A stretch of 64,000 nucleotides of DNA from DASWJQ01 sp036397095 (lineage in GTDB: Bacteria; Chloroflexota; Anaerolineae; Anaerolineales; E44-bin32): the NCBI GenBank assembly GCA_036397095.1, contig DASWJQ010000085.1, positions 31,084 to 95,083 on the forward strand, written 5' to 3'. Within the stretch, counting starts at the first letter, position 1, and the number at the start of each line of letters is the position of its first letter. Positions 63,192 to 64,000 of this stretch are shown in pieces. The position numbers and the translations under genes were made by a program. Below the pieces are notes generated by a model, which saw only the letters and a list, made by a program, of their open reading frames with translations, was not told the origin of the DNA and searched no databases.

Positions 63192-64000
63192 CTATCGCTG
63201 GCGCGGGTCGACCGCATCGCGCAGTCCGTCACCGGCGAAGTTGAAAGCCAAGGTCAGCAGGCTCAAGGCAATGCTGGGAACCAGGATGACATGTGGGTAC
63301 GAGCGGATGGCGCTGTAGCCGGCATTGATCATCGACCCCCAACTCATGCCGGTTGGGCCCACGCCCAGTCCGAGGAAACTCAAGGTGGCCTCCAAAAAGA
63401 TGTAACCCGGGATCGCCAGCGTTTCGACAATCACCAACGGGCCGATTACGTTGGGCAGCAAATGGCGCATTAGGATCCGGCCGTCGCTGGCTCCAACGGC
63501 CCGGGCCGACTCCACGTACTCGGTGCGCTTGGCGGCGTGTACCAGGGCCCTCGACATGCGCGCCATAGCCACCCAGTTGACGGCGCCAATGGCGATGAAC
63601 AGAAATAGCAGCCCGCCGAGCCGGTTGTTCCATTCCGTCAAGATCTTGAGCCAGCCTTCCTGCGCCATGAATGAGAACTGAAAGAAGGACTGAATCCCGA
63701 GGGCGACCATGAAGACCGGCAACGCGTACAGGAAATCGACCAGGCGCATCATGAGTTCGTCCGTATTGCCACCGGTGAAGCCGGCGACGGTTCCATAGGC
63801 AATCCCAATCGTCAGGCTTGTTAGCGAAGCAACCAGGGCGACCAGGATCGAAGTCCGACCGCCGTACACCGTCTGGCTGTAGATGTCCGCACCGCTAATG
63901 CCGCTGCCGAGCAAAAAGCGGCGGCAGCCGAGCGGTTCGAGCGGCGTCTCCAGCCAATGGCACCGATTCAGGTCAAAGTCGCTGGGCTCGTAGGCGGTCA
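63192..64000 (-). CDS. ABC transporter permease, OppC/DppC type (partial, 5' end outside window)
   Basis: Open to the right edge. It is a peptide/nickel-type permease: at least five helices, the start GSGISGADIYSQTVYGGRTSILVAL, and the EAA loop ESARAVGASDGRILMRHLLPN that contacts the ATPase. EATLSFLGLGVGPTGMSWGSMI is typical of the C-type subunit. Where most have HPLGTDxxGRD this reads RRFLLGSGISGAD. The last residues are VDPRQR. It probably belongs to a full oligopeptide transporter operon to the right. Confidence 0.9.
   Translation of the reverse strand, partial: TAYEPSDFDLNRCHWLETPLEPLGCRRFLLGSGISGADIYSQTVYGGRTSILVALVASLTSLTIGIAYGTVAGFTGGNTDELMMRLVDFLYALPVFMVALGIQSFFQFSFMAQEGWLKILTEWNNRLGGLLFLFIAIGAVNWVAMARMSRALVHAAKRTEYVESARAVGASDGRILMRHLLPNVIGPLVIVETLAIPGYIFLEATLSFLGLGVGPTGMSWGSMINAGYSAIRSYPHVILVPSIALSLLTLAFNFAGDGLRDAVDPRQR

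Overview
This 64 kb window is GC-rich bacterial chromosome made almost entirely of core and housekeeping genes. I see no rRNA, CRISPR array, insertion sequence or prophage. The gene content fits a Chloroflexota (Anaerolineae-like) bacterium. The supporting points are a short EF-Ts, a fused alpha-beta glycyl-tRNA synthetase, a full 14-gene complex I operon, a long SARP/ATPase regulator, several membrane-anchored TPR proteins with PTATP-type linkers, and many GTG/TTG starts. The phylum call is inference, at about 0.7.

Layout. 1-4.0 kb (minus strand): rpsB-tsf, an intrinsic terminator, then pyrH-frr-uppS (uppS runs off the left edge). 4.3-8.6 kb (minus): ugd, two M16 peptidase subunits (one catalytic, one not) and acpS, coupled by short overlaps. 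8.7-14.3 kb (plus): a small orphan, nitroreductase, hutU, a membrane protein, an MFS transporter and hutI. 14.5-16.9 kb (minus): pspC, then groS-groL behind a perfect CIRCE operator. 16.9-21.1 kb: three membrane-anchored TPR proteins around a divergent promoter pair. 21.1-23.4 kb (plus): two small membrane proteins, ribonuclease Z and an FmdB-type zinc ribbon. 23.4-30.4 kb is the accessory part: two paralogous 67-68 residue proteins bracket a secreted protein, a SAM methyltransferase and a 1245-residue SARP/AAA regulator, followed by a dense palindromic-repeat cluster. 30.4-45.2 kb (minus): acylphosphatase and nuoA-N in canonical order. 45.3-56.9 kb (minus): an orphan gene, rpoD-type sigma and dnaG; glyQS and recO; cdd, a CBS-domain membrane protein and glmU. 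57.0-58.2 kb (minus): tRNA-Gln and a REC/Roadblock response regulator. 58.2-58.8 kb is a gene-free G-rich repeat spacer. 58.8-64 kb (minus): S41 peptidase lipoprotein, DUF3179 protein, a lipoprotein with a membrane C-terminus, and an OppC/DppC-type permease running off the right edge.

The clearest non-coding signals are two families of short near-palindromic repeats (GGACTTCCGGGAAGTCC and GCACCTCCGAGGTC types), the CIRCE site, several intrinsic terminators, a two-hairpin leader before rpsB, and a recurrent promoter style. At least eight promoters carry an extended -10 (TGn-TAnnnT), and in three or four places the -10 sits only 6-8 bases from the start codon, which predicts leaderless mRNAs.

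The most promising under-described items are the MSYQ small-protein family with its regulator locus, the divergent TPR trio (one member with a DUF5666-like insertion), the very acidic tail on ribosomal protein S2, and a repeat-derived tail on EF-Ts.
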